Shown: positions 44,801-54,720 of the stretch, in pieces
How the letters are laid out: each line of letters opens with the position of its first letter
Position numbering within the stretch: the stretch's first letter is position 1
NCBI GenBank assembly: GCA_023052935.1
Contig: CM041292.1
Span: forward strand, 148,604,939 to 148,668,938
From: Piezodorus guildinii
Lineage: Eukaryota > Arthropoda > Insecta > Hemiptera > Pentatomidae
Direction of reading: 5' to 3'
DNA: 64,000 nt
Notes under the pieces: model-generated
What the model was told of the DNA's origin: nothing
What the model saw: only the letters and a program-made list of their open reading frames with translations
Database searches by the model: none
Program-made: the position numbers and the translations under genes

Positions 44801-47276
44801 TTCGAAGTTTAGACAGATCATTTCTACCATTCCATTTTAATGAGGGAGTTTCACCTTTACTTAAGGCTGAAGTAGGTGACCTATTCAGTTCATAAGCACA
44901 ACATCGAGCTGCTTCCCCCCACAAGAACTTGGGGATGCCGGAATCTGATACCTTAGTACGCATCATATCTAATAGTGTCCTATTCATTCTTTCACTCTTT
45001 CCGTTCATTTGAGGGCTATATGGCAAAGAATACTCTAATTTTATACCTTTATCTGAACAATATTTTTGAAAAAATTTAGAAGTAAATTCTCCTCCATTAT
45101 CTAAACGTAGCCTCTTCACCGGGACACCCTGCTGCCTTTCTAGTTCTGCTATATAATCCATCAGGTTTGTTTCAGCTTCGCTCTTCATATGGAGAAGTTT
45201 AACATGCACAAAATGAGTGAAGTCATCCAAAATCACCTGCATATACCTATGTCCTTCAACTGATTCAGGATTGAAAGGACCACATATATCAGAGTGAATT
45301 AATTCACCAACCTTTGAAGTGCGTTTCCTATTATTTGAAAAGGGCTGTCTAGTAGCCTTACCTTCAATGCATGCCGAACACTTCTTGTCACTACAGGGTA
45401 ATCCTAAACTTTTAAGTCCATGCCGATTCAAATGTCCTAGCCGTTTATGCCATAGATCTCCATCCGTAGCACTTGAAATGTTGCACTTGACTTGATTATC
45501 ACTGGGTTCATCAAATGTAAATATGTACAATCCATTCACTCGTGGACAACTCAGCTTAAAATTTCTTCCACAGATTTTCATCTCCTTAGAATCTGTAATC
45601 ACTTTTAAGCCTTTTGAGGTAACTGCACTCACTGATAATAAATTATGTTTTAACCCTGGAACTATCAAACCTTTAATGTTTACAATCCTACCTTGAAAGG
45701 TTACTCTTAGGGTACCTTCTTTTCTAGTAAACATCTTATCACCAGTAGCTATATGTATGGCAACATCATGATCAAGATTTGAAACATTAGACAAAAGGGG
45801 TTCCAATTCTGCCTTAAAAAGATGGTTACTCGCACCTGAATCGACTAAAAACACATTGTTAGATGATGGTTTAATATTACCACAATTTAGGGCCACCATT
45901 ACAACTTCTTCATCTACATCTGCTGAATTACCCTGGATTGTTCCTCTTCTTTTCCCACGAAAGCTTCTATTAAAGGATTTACTTCCACGGTTCTGCTTAT
46001 TTTTGGGACACTGTGCCTTGAAATGTCTTTTATCCCCACATATAAAGCAACCACTCTGTGCTTTAAATGATACTTCTGATGATGATGCACTAGCTGATGA
46101 CTTTGACTTTAACTTTGTATCTGTATCTAGAAGTCTGGCTCTCACAAAATCCATTTGGACTTCTAAATTAGTTTCTAGAGCTGTCACAACTGTGTTGAAT
46201 TCATCTGGTAAAGACATCAAAAGGTGACATACCTTGTCTGACTCTCCTAGAACTGTGCCTTGTTCTTGAAGGTTTCGGATAATGGTATCAAATGCCAAAA
46301 AATGTTCTTCCATATTTCCTTGAAGAGAATATTTCAGGCCCATCAACTTCCTGTACCAAGTCAATTTTGAAAAAGAGGTAGATCTGACAAAAACCTTCTT
46401 TAAAGCATTTATCATTTCCTTGGAACTTTGGCAATCCATGATTATTTCCAGATGTTTATCTGAAATGCCTTGGATAATGATGGACTTTGCCTTCGAGTCT
46501 TTAATGAGAAATTCCCTTTTCTCAGCGCTAGAGGTAGGAGGGTCTGCTTCTAACACATCTTTTACCTGTTCTCTTTCCAAAATAGATGACATTCTGAAAA
46601 ACCAGCTGTTAAAACTTGTTCCGACGAGTACTGGAACTCCTGAAGTAGTAACTGACGCCATAGTACCGGTAAACAAAAATCACTAATAAAATAATATCAC
46701 TTCGCGACTACGCGTTGACACTATACACAAATACTATGCTCTGCACAAAAATACTCTGGGCCCATAACCTATTAAAGTTATAGAGTTATTAGGCAGTGGA
46801 ATAAAAGAACCTTGTACTAGACAGCTTGTTTATTACTGCTATATATACAAACAACATGGCGCAGGGACGCTACCAACTGGACTGTACTGTGTGTTGTTGG
46901 GCAGCTGTACACCTAGGTGGAAGTTCAGTGCCACAACTATCTTTACATATACAATCGATATTTAACAATGAATGCCCATTAAATCCACAGTTTATTTTAA
47001 TATCATTTTTTTTTTTTTTTTTTACAGAGAGTAAGTAATGTGACCTCAACTTACTATTCATATCCAGATGCCTACCACCCATCAGAACTGGATGCTGAGA
47101 TGCCTCATCGCTGGGAGCTGCCAAGAGATATCACTACTCACACAGTTTCCACCACCGCAGATATTAACTGTGATGACTTTCCTACAGACTTTGAAGTAGA
47201 AGAAATGCCCCCACTACGGAGCCCTTCCCTCCGACATGATAATTTCGATCCACTTCGCCGTACGACGCCCGTTTAG
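39851..47276 (+). CDS. stg1: stargazin-like TARP / calcium-channel gamma subunit, 3' exons (partial)
   Basis: Six coding exons with GT-AG borders and matching phases: 39851-39991, 40350-40470, 40548-40729, 40885-41018, 42390-42434 and 47028-47276 (289 residues plus stop). Together they encode claudin-fold spans TM2 (FFIVATLLLFCGEFSCMYG), TM3 (FTFVAGVVFIISGLLMLIGL), a short extracellular loop and TM4 (LLYVSGFMSIETAGTCAVFL), then a cytoplasmic tail ending RRTTPV, the same class I PDZ ligand that ends mammalian stargazin. TARPs bind AMPA/kainate-type receptors at synapses and control their surface delivery and gating; the tail binds PSD-95-type scaffolds. TM1 and the GLW extracellular exon lie upstream, outside or unseen. 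The first exon here starts in phase 1. A copia element sits antisense in the last intron. Drosophila stg1 is the nearest name I can give. Confidence 0.88.
41203..41272 (+). repeat. (TA)n microsatellite in TARP intron
   Basis: TA dinucleotides with one TATTATGATAT interruption, about 190 bp after the 40885-41018 exon. Confidence 0.9.
41725..41796 (+). repeat. (TA)n microsatellite in TARP intron
   Basis: About 36 uninterrupted TA units in the intron before the 45-bp exon. The rest of that intron (41273-42389) is plain AT-rich DNA. Confidence 0.95.
43482..43613. mobile_element. possible MITE with 12-bp inverted ends
   Basis: AGATCTGTTCCC at 43482-43493 faces GGGAACAGATTT at about 43602-43613. 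The interior is GC-richer than the intron around it and has CTGTGCATGTGC and GTACTGGGCATGTAC. No coding sequence. No clear target duplication. Confidence 0.5.
43820..44017 (-). repeat. copia 3' LTR
   Basis: 198 bp; pairs with 46770-46967. On the minus strand it runs TGTTAAATATCG to CTCTATAACTTTAATA; the outermost bases TA at its end replace the usual CA. Confidence 0.95.
44250..46661 (-). CDS. copia Gag-protease-integrase polyprotein lacking RT
   Basis: One frame of 808 codons from the ATG at 46676; MASVTTSGVPVL at 46661 is the more family-like start. Numbering from 46676: UBN2-type Gag (about 15-190); CCHC knuckle C210-x2-C213-x4-H218-x4-C223; protease DSGAS at 279-283; GAG-pre-integrase zinc finger (WHKRLGHLNRHG, C433, C436); integrase with D463, D526 and E562, an exact D-x35-E pair; then three ~16-residue repeats (SEQPEDTSRPQN and similar). 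It jumps straight to the RNase H tail (FVKDLISKEIISVEHINSD, NVADLFTKPLAF). Some 600 residues holding reverse transcriptase and most of RNase H are missing, in frame. Protease and integrase look intact. Confidence 0.93.
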   Translation of the reverse strand: MASVTTSGVPVLVGTSFNSWFFRMSSILEREQVKDVLEADPPTSSAEKREFLIKDSKAKSIIIQGISDKHLEIIMDCQSSKEMINALKKVFVRSTSFSKLTWYRKLMGLKYSLQGNMEEHFLAFDTIIRNLQEQGTVLGESDKVCHLLMSLPDEFNTVVTALETNLEVQMDFVRARLLDTDTKLKSKSSASASSSEVSFKAQSGCFICGDKRHFKAQCPKNKQNRGSKSFNRSFRGKRRGTIQGNSADVDEEVVMVALNCGNIKPSSNNVFLVDSGASNHLFKAELEPLLSNVSNLDHDVAIHIATGDKMFTRKEGTLRVTFQGRIVNIKGLIVPGLKHNLLSVSAVTSKGLKVITDSKEMKICGRNFKLSCPRVNGLYIFTFDEPSDNQVKCNISSATDGDLWHKRLGHLNRHGLKSLGLPCSDKKCSACIEGKATRQPFSNNRKRTSKVGELIHSDICGPFNPESVEGHRYMQVILDDFTHFVHVKLLHMKSEAETNLMDYIAELERQQGVPVKRLRLDNGGEFTSKFFQKYCSDKGIKLEYSLPYSPQMNGKSERMNRTLLDMMRTKVSDSGIPKFLWGEAARCCAYELNRSPTSALSKGETPSLKWNGRNDLSKLRIFGCRAWPTILPKGSKLDPRSKEGVMVGYCGGGYRIWLPDEQKVIRSRDVIFEESQMPYKEVKNVPIVYHNSGGSYEEGRKNGEENNTNISEQPEDTSRPQNDCNPEQSENPSRLQNEESNPEHSEETSRPQRNRSKPHFVKDLISKEIISVEHINSDRNVADLFTKPLAFDKFQMFRKALIN
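46750..46769 (-). promoter_or_regulatory. copia primer-binding site matching the tRNA-iMet anticodon arm
   Basis: Directly inside the 5' LTR, the plus strand reads CTCTGGGCCCATAACCT. CTGGGCCCATAACC is the anticodon stem-loop of eukaryotic initiator tRNA-Met as I know it. Drosophila copia primes from such an internal half-tRNA rather than the tRNA 3' end. Confidence 0.8.
46770..46967 (-). repeat. copia 5' LTR
   Basis: 198 bp, near-identical to 43820-44017. Read on the minus strand it should hold the element's promoter; a TATATATAGCAG segment lies at about 46837-46848. Confidence 0.95.
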
Positions 47277-48632
47277 CACTCGCCCTCCCACCGGCAGTAT
47301 ACAATCAACTGCTGCGTTCTCTACAGACTCGCAGACCAACTCGATTAGCCTTGTTTTCAAACTGCATATGTAACTCTAATACGGTATTTGTGAAAAGTGT
47401 GTGTGTATAGCGGTTTAAATAATAATATATTGCTAATATGCAATGGATTCAATTACCTTTAACTGTTAACCTTGGTCGTGAATGGTTCCTTCTTTACTTT
47501 GTGGGTGTCTAACATATAAAGAATGTTATGTACCAATTGTTCCCCACATGATTAGATTATATATTTATATTTTCCTATTAAAATGGGGAAAAGGTTTCCA
47601 TCAACTATTAGCTTTTTCAGAACTACTATTAACTTGATATAGCATAAAATATAATCGGTAAGTGATGTAGATATGAAAATGACAACTTGCATTAAAGAGT
47701 GACCCCTTAATTATTCTTTGAAGATTTATCAGATATTAAGTACCAAGATCTGTAAAATAAATTAAATTTAAAAATATAAATGATTAGTGAAAAATGTACC
47801 AATAAGAAAGCTCAATTTAATCATGGAGCTGATAATGCAGAATAATCAATTCTGTAATTATGATTTTTCTATGAAAAAAAAACCTTTAAGAACATAACAT
47901 TAATTTTAGACCTAAGAATATAAGTTTAAATGTGATAATATGTACTTTTTACAGATTAGGATTTCATGATAAGACTTTGTTCATACTTGAAGTATAAAAG
48001 CATTGTGTGTTGTCTGGAAAATGACACATAATCTCTGAAAAAATTGTATTGATTATTTAGCCATTTTAAAAAGTGAATTTATTTGTTCATTTCTACTTGC
48101 TCTCTTAAAATTTAATTATTTCTCTAAATAAATTTATAAAACGATTTCATATAAGTCTGATATGGTTCTGAAAAATAACTTTTTCTGATCATCCTTTAAC
48201 TTCTTACAATTAGTTCCTATTTGTGATGGTGCAATTGATTTGATTTTTTTTTTTATATGAAACTATTATGAATGTAATCAATATTCTTTAGAACTGTTCA
48301 TTTGAACAGGATATTTATTTACTCACTGAGGGAACTTCAAAGATTAGTTCAAAGAATGCTTGAATAAAATGGTGATATTTAAAATATGAGGTGTCGAACT
48401 TACATCATAATTATAATGTATAACTGCTTGGCCTGTGAATAACAAAAGAAAAACATTCCAAATACCTCAATTATGGAGTAATGATTGTGATCTGATTCAA
48501 ATCATACCTATACAGGAGACATATAAGTTTAATAATTACCCTTTTATATTAATAATTTTCTCATAATTTTTAATATATTTTTTTGTTATAATGACACATA
48601 CGAGTTAGTAAAAGTAATATTAATTATGAAAT
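47277..48632 (+). other. TARP 3' UTR and downstream sequence
   Basis: Follows the TAG at 47274-47276. The first ~120 bp are GC-richer than the rest and clearly exon-like; AATAAATT at about 47756 is one candidate polyadenylation signal, but several others follow and I cannot fix the end. Confidence 0.5.
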
Positions 48633-49535
48633 TCTGGTGCCCAACAAACGACTTTCACTTACCTCCATTATTTATATCAATTCAAGAATTTTTAAACATA
48701 TTTATAAACAAAAATAAATTGTTAAAGAATTATTTAAATTGGATTTAAATAGAAACATGTGTTTTATTAAATAATCTATTATATTATTATCTACGACGAT
48801 CAGTTTGTTTTATCGGCATTTCATCACTCTCCGCTAACTTTTACAATAGTATCTATAAGATAATATTTTTTCTTAAATCTTTAGCATTCCAACGGTATAT
48901 TATCATGCATATTACTGTTCTTAAGTTCAAAAACAAAAACATTAAAAAATATTTTTGCAATTTTCTCGTTTAGTTGGATATCGAATTCGTTCAACTTATA
49001 TATTTACATGTTTTTTTATCCTTGGTAACAAGATTATATTGTTATTTTTTTAGTATCTAAAAAATTAAAGGAACTTTACAAGAAGAAAATTTAAAATATC
49101 GGTATTTAAGCCCTGTCACACTATTTTAATCAGAATGAAATCTATACCATATTAAAGCCCATTAAATTTTACATCGATATATAGAGTCAATCAAAACCGT
49201 TGGAGTTGTTTTTGAGAAAATCGTAAAAAGGTGCTTAATGCATAGAATAAAGTGGCTCTTTTGGTTAGCTGATTTTGATGAAAAAGTTTTTTAACATCTC
49301 GGGTGTATAGCTGTCTTTAAGATGAAATTTCAGTTTTATAGGACTTTTCGTTTATGCTCGGGAGTTACCACACACAACACAGACACAAACACACATACCT
49401 TTTTCTCGGACTTGGATATTTGGACTCAGGGGCCCCTAAAACAAGTACTACCGTTGAAAACTGGAATTAGAAAATTTTTACGATCGCAATACTTTCCCTT
49501 ACTATATATTTCATATATAGTAGGTATGTGAAAGT
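48633..49535 (+). repeat. repeat family A, copy 8 (uninterrupted)
   Basis: Begins TTCTGGTGCCCAACAAACG and ends GTAGGTATGTGAAAGTA. It carries every landmark without a large insertion, so at about 900 bp it is the best single model of the family here: AAACATGTGTTTTATTAAAT, CGATCAGTTTGTTTTATCGG, AAAATTAAAGGAACTTTACA, ACATCGATATATAGAGTCAA, ATCTCGGGTGTATAGC, a short ACAC tract and TTACGATCGCAATACTTTCC. Confidence 0.87.
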
Positions 49536-51529
49536 AAAAATTATGTTTATTCATCAAGTTTTATATATATGAAATTTGAAGAAGTTATAAGGAGTAAAAT
49601 AATTAATCATCACATAAGTTTCAACATACCTAATAAAATAATTATCAAAAGTAAAAGGACTATTAAATAGACTAAAATACTTAGTAGATCACAATGGTCA
49701 CCCTAGCACAAAAACAAATATTCACTGCCAACAATCTAATTGACAAATTATATTATGTCTAAATTTATAAATTGCTATGATAAAATTCTTCTTCGGGGAT
49801 AATTATTTTCCTAACATTATTTTACTATTTTACATCACATGATTCCCATCTAGATTTAGTTTGATCAAGTCTATAATGCCATTATTTTTTTAATTGGAAA
49901 TTAATATATCATTATGTACTTTTTGTGTTGAAAAAATGTAACTAATTGTGTAATAAAAATAATCATTATTGTTTTAATGTATTTAGCCAAGTTTCATTCG
50001 GTATAGTTTAGACCCATCAGTAAACGATGTACTTTTTAAGGTTTGTTTCCTGATAACAAACCCTTTTTGAGTTCCGTTTGTTTAACTCAGAAGAGTAACC
50101 TTTTTAAATTTTTGTCAGGAAAGCTGATTAAGGTATCAAAACTAGGAGTATTTTGAAATTTGTTCTATCAAAGACTGTATTACTGAAGTACATCGTTAAT
50201 ATTGATTAAATAATGTAAAAACATTTTGTAAATAAAATATGTGAGGATTAAAAAAGAAATTTGTAAACTATATCAGAAATAAGTATATTATGTACTGGCA
50301 TGACGATTTATTCTGTGTTCAAACATTAAATGAACTTATTAGTGAAAACAATTAAGATGATCTGCTCAACTAATTAATGTTAGTTTAATAAAAATATTGA
50401 ACATTGGTTTTCTACAAGCTGTGAGTTTTTACGATAATTCAATGTATTTAGTAAATGTTTTACTTATGAAAGTTTGGAATCATAGGACTCATAAAAATGA
50501 ATTGTTTATTATATTTAAATGTTGCATAAATTACAATTTTTTGACAAACAAAGTTATATTTAGGTATATTGTACTTAAATTATAAAGTAGGAAATAAAAA
50601 TAATTTATAATGTTAGTGACTGTATAAATAATAAAATATTTTTTAGGATGCTGAATGTAAATTGGATTTCATCACAGATGACTCAAAAATTAATAATTAA
50701 GTCTAAAAGTTGATTTATCTTGATGATCCTTCATAGTTTTGGGAATCATTTATTTGAAATATTAACATTAACATATATATGTTTTATTAAAATTCCAAAA
50801 TTGATCATGTAATTTCTTGGATTCAATATTTTAGAGGACATTTCTCTAAATACAAAAATTACTATACTAATAACTGGTGGAAGACAAATGTAAAATATCA
50901 GTAGCAATAATTAATATTTTTATTTGCATAATATCAGTAAAGTATGTTTATGATTTTTTAAATCAAGCAACCAAAGAGATAAAAAAAAGAAAACATGTAA
51001 TACACCTCTCATAGGTTTTTAAATTTATATTTCAGAACATTGTAGCTCAAAAAGGTTTTAAAACACAGATTGCGACATTTATTGTACAACATATTCTATG
51101 ATTTGATTTTTCTTTGGTAAGCCTTTTATTATAAATTTATCTGTAATAGAAACTGACCACTATTTGGTAATGAATAATTCTGATTTCAATGGACAAAAAA
51201 TGGAACTGTTCAAAGTGTGATATTGAGTATATTGAAGGATGAAATTGATCAGATTGAGGTCAAGAAATAATTTCCAAATTATTCCAAAATAGAGTTACTG
51301 TATCTAATAAAAATTGTACTACTATTAATTAATATGTCAAAATAATATTTAATTCACTTGTTAATACTAATTAGTAGATATACTAATTCTTAATACCAAG
51401 AAACAATTAAAATTAGTAAGTAGATAATAATTTTGGAAATCATTTCATGACCACCAAACATACAAATACATCCTTCATTATTTCATCTCGATAGTTAACT
51501 ATATAATGTTCCATGTGGTGTATATATTG
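49536..51529. other. AT-rich, no gene recognised
   Basis: Could include distal TARP 3' UTR. No frames above chance and no repeat shared with the rest of the window. Confidence 0.4.
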
Positions 51530-51815
51530 TTTGTTTATTTATTTAATGTCACTTTATGCTACTGTGGCTAATCGGAGGATGCTACAGTGGAGTCCTAAAT
51601 TTTGTCTATCCAGATTTTATTAGGATAGGGATCTTTAACGAGTACCTGACATCGCACAGGCTCGGGACCACCTTTTAACGTCCCCTCTGAAAGACGGCAT
51701 AACTAAGGAATGTTTAATCCCATTAAAAAATCCTAGAACCACCAGCGGGTTCGAACCCGTGACCTTTGGCATAGGAAGCTGTTATGCTAACCACCCAGCT
51801 ACAAGTGATCCCTGT
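51530..51815 (-). repeat. tRNA-headed SINE, family D (copy 3)
   Basis: Read on the minus strand: GGGATCACTTGTAGCTGGGTGG (A box region), CACGGGTTCGAACCCG (perfect B box), TAGTTATGCCGTCTTTCAG, AAAAGGTGGTCCCGAGCCTG, GTACTCGTTAAAGATCCC, and the tail ATTAAATAAATAAACAAAC. The best-preserved promoter of the family. Confidence 0.88.
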
Positions 51816-52739
51816 GGTGTGTATAAATATTTTTAATAATTTGAATTACTTTTTCCATCAGTTTTTGCAAAAGACTGACTATCATTTGTATTAAAGACCA
51901 TGGATAGCCAATTAATGAAGGTTGGACTTCATATGAGGGTTATGTAAGAAATAAATGATCATTATCATATATCTGCATCAATGCTGCTTTGTTATAAACA
52001 TTTTGCCATTTATCTTAATATTTGATCTCGTTTATGGAACATCACATGATATATGAATTTATTAATGCTACATATAAATTAAGAATTGGTTCAAATAATA
52101 ATGAGCTTATCACATTTCATGTATTAAAACGATTTTTTAATCTGACTATAATTATTATGTTATCATACTCTCCACTTTTTATTATATTTTCAAATATTAG
52201 GTTTACTTTATACATTATGTATATAGGTATTGTTCCTATTGTGACTTACATGGCTCAAGACAGAAATAGATGTTTGTTTATGTCCAATAACCTCAAACCA
52301 ACTTTTGCTTGATTTGTGAAACAACAAAGTTTGATAGCTCGAATAAACTTTAAGGAATGAAATTTATAATCTTTTTTGTTAATGTTATTACCAATATTTG
52401 GCCTTATAATTTTGTTTTTAATAGTTTCTGACTGAACTGTTTACTATATGATTTCTGTACTAGCAATAGGTAACTTATAAAGTACCTAACAAACATTGTG
52501 GATAAAATATCATGAATCGTAAAGGAAAATAATTGATCCTTTTGAATTAAATTCAAAAGACCATTTTGTTACTTTACTAAAATAGGAATCATATGCTTAA
52601 GCTAATTGTTAATAGAATCCTTATTATATCCTGCTTAATAGTTTAAAATTGGACATTGGCTACAATCTTTGAGATGTCAAGTAGATAAGAATCTGTGTAT
52701 ATGTTATTAATAATTTGGTTATTTTAAATGGAAATATTT

Positions 52740-52773
<34 letters not shown>

Positions 52774-53316
52774 TTGATATATTATGAGAATTAAAAACTA
52801 ATTATTCTTGTTTGAACCTTGAAAGAATTTAACTGTATCAAAAGTATGTTATATGTTAATATTGTGTTGACAAGAAGTCAAATCGAACATATTAACACAA
52901 ATTGAAGAAATAGTTAATGTTATCAAAGTAGATTATTAATTTGTACAAATTAAATATGTATTTAAAATATGAGTTTCTGCTTTTACCCCCAGTAATTAAT
53001 ATTTGTTTATGATAATGTGACAAGTTTCTGGGACTGTTTCCTTGCTGATTTAAATAAACTTACTTAAACAGTAAATTTGTTATATATCAATTTTTAAAAT
53101 ATACTCTATGGATATTTAATAATATGGATAATAACAAAACCACTTTTTGGATACAGAAGAGAAAAATTATAGATCTTCGTATGAAGTTGAAGATTTTACC
53201 GTGAACACAGAAGTATTAAATATGACTAATAGTTGCTCTGTACAGACTGTGGAGGAGAGGTGAAGTTCAATATCTCCCATTTCTGACATTCCTGTTTCAT
53301 GTAAGGAAAAGTGGGG
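51816..53316. other. AT-rich, no gene recognised
   Basis: Includes a 29-base poly(A) run at 52742-52770, and a 96-codon AT-driven frame at 52022-52312 that I do not call a gene. Confidence 0.4.
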
Positions 53317-53960
53317 TTACAGTGGGTCAAAAAAGTATTGGCACACCCTGTTTTTTCCTTTTAATTCTTAAAGTATGTAACTTATTATTGAGTAATGAAT
53401 TTTCTTTTTGAATAGACATTAAATACCATTGATATAGCGAAAAAAAAAAATTGAAATAATTAAAATAAATTTTAAAAATGTAAATCAAAAAGTATTGGCA
53501 CAGTCATTTATTAATAAAAAAATATATCCTATTTAAGTAAATAAAAATCATTAATATTTTTTTATCATTGTTTTGGCATCAATCATAGCTTTGTGATCTT
53601 CTTTGCGTCATAAAAACAATATTTTCCGTGACCTCGGGTCCAATTTATTGCCATTCCTCTAACAAAACATTTTTTGCAGAAATTTTGTGTTTTCTTACCT
53701 TCAAATCCAAAATATACCATCAGATTTATATCCGGAGACTGAGGAGGTATTTTCAATTGTCTCCGTACATTGTACCTGTGCCTTTTGGATTGTTGTCTTG
53801 CTGAAATATAAACATATCCTCCAGTCCTAATTTTTTAGCACAGGAAAGCAGATTATGCTGCAAAATGTCTAAATACATTTCAGCATTCATTATACTTTCA
53901 ACGAAGCATAACTTTCCAACACCATTCAATGCCATGCAGCCTCAAATCATTATTCATGTC
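53317..53960 (-). mobile_element. Tc1-like transposon remnant
   Basis: The left end reads TACAGTGGGTCAAAAAAGTA and TTGGCACACCC, the usual Tc1-type inverted repeat start. The minus-strand frame 53753-53935 reads ALNGVGKLCFVESIMNAEMY, LDILQHNLLSCAKKLGLED, FIFQQDNNPKGTG, the Tc1 transposase core around its second catalytic Asp (QQDN-P). Here the next residue is K-G rather than K-H, so the motif has decayed. The N-terminus and right end are not recognisable. Confidence 0.82.
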
Positions 53961-54247
53961 CTGAGTCTGTGGCTAGCACCCTCGCTCAGTCTCCAATCGC
54001 TTAAAGACCAGTGATGAGTCTGAATGAGTGACACTGGGATCACCTGGCATTATGTGTTGGGGTTTACTTTGGAGTTTTCAGGGACAGTATGTAAATATTT
54101 TACTTAAGTTTGAATGTGATCAAGGTTACTTATTTTATATTTTGTTTCATTTATTAATTTTTATATTGTTTTTTATTTTTATTCTCATTAGGACTTACTT
54201 TTTTTATTTCTGTTTGTTTTGTACATATGGTATGATTGTTTTTGTAT

Positions 54248-54720
54248 AACTTTTATTTATTTATTTAAACATCCTTCCTTGTATAATATACAACATGGGT
54301 TGTGACAACGTCTAGTCGCCAGTTATACCAGCAAGTTAATGTTGCCAACAATCTTCTTTAAAATAATCCGTCTTCCAATTTTTAGCCTTAAGGAGCACCT
54401 TTTCTGCCTTCTATTCTTCCTTCTGGTCTTCTCCCGATCCTAAAATGGTCTGGGCCTACAGCTGTTTTCCACCCGTATACAAACTCTTTGTAGTACGGGT
54501 AGTTTCTTTTAGTCACCATCTGAGGAAATTCGTTGTCTGATAAGACGTAGAGTCCGGTTTTCCTTAGAAGTCTGATCCGTTGGGGTTCAAAGGTGGTGCA
54601 AGTTGACAGACTCCAGTACTCCACAGCTAGGGCATAAGGGATCAAGATCTATCCCAAAGCCTGAGAGTTTAACATGAAAGCCCCCATTCCCTGTGAGAAA
54701 TGGGCAAAACCAGACCACAT
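54248..54720 (-). pseudogene. R1-like non-LTR fragment, second copy
   Basis: Minus-strand frames recover FLTGNGGFHVKLSGFGID, LDPLCPSC, then NEFPQMVTKRNYPYYKEFVY and GWKTAVGPDHFRIGRRP. The fragment at 6918-7821 has the same order (NDFPRLVNRHNYPYYKNFVYG, WKTAIGPAHF). The 3' end is AAATAAATAAATAAAAG at about 54248 on the minus strand. It is 5'-truncated and out of frame. Confidence 0.8.

Larger units (their letters stand above)
43820..46967 (-). mobile_element. copia-type LTR retrotransposon with RT deleted
   Basis: 3148 bp in the last TARP intron, opposite to the gene. The 5-bp duplication ATGAA flanks it (43815-43819 and 46968-46972). Two 198-bp LTRs differ by only two one-base indels (GAGTATTAGG/GAGTTATTAGG; CAGGGGACG/CAGGGACG). 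The LTR on the minus strand starts TGTTAAATATCG. A purine-rich tract (TTGAGGGGGTG) precedes the 3' LTR. One long ORF remains. Near-identical LTRs mean a recent insertion, and because RT is missing, another copy must have supplied the enzymes. Confidence 0.96.

Noticed and set aside
45856..46227. 123-codon plus-strand frame
   Set aside because: Antisense shadow of the copia polyprotein.
51730..51815. tRNA gene on the minus strand
   Set aside because: Same reason: it is the head of a SINE seen also at 37128.
54028..54249. 73-codon plus-strand frame resembling a transposase (SPGIMCWGLLWS)
   Set aside because: Opposite strand to the Tc1 remnant, short, and turns into AT-rich hydrophobic sequence; could be another Tc1-type fragment but the evidence is too thin.
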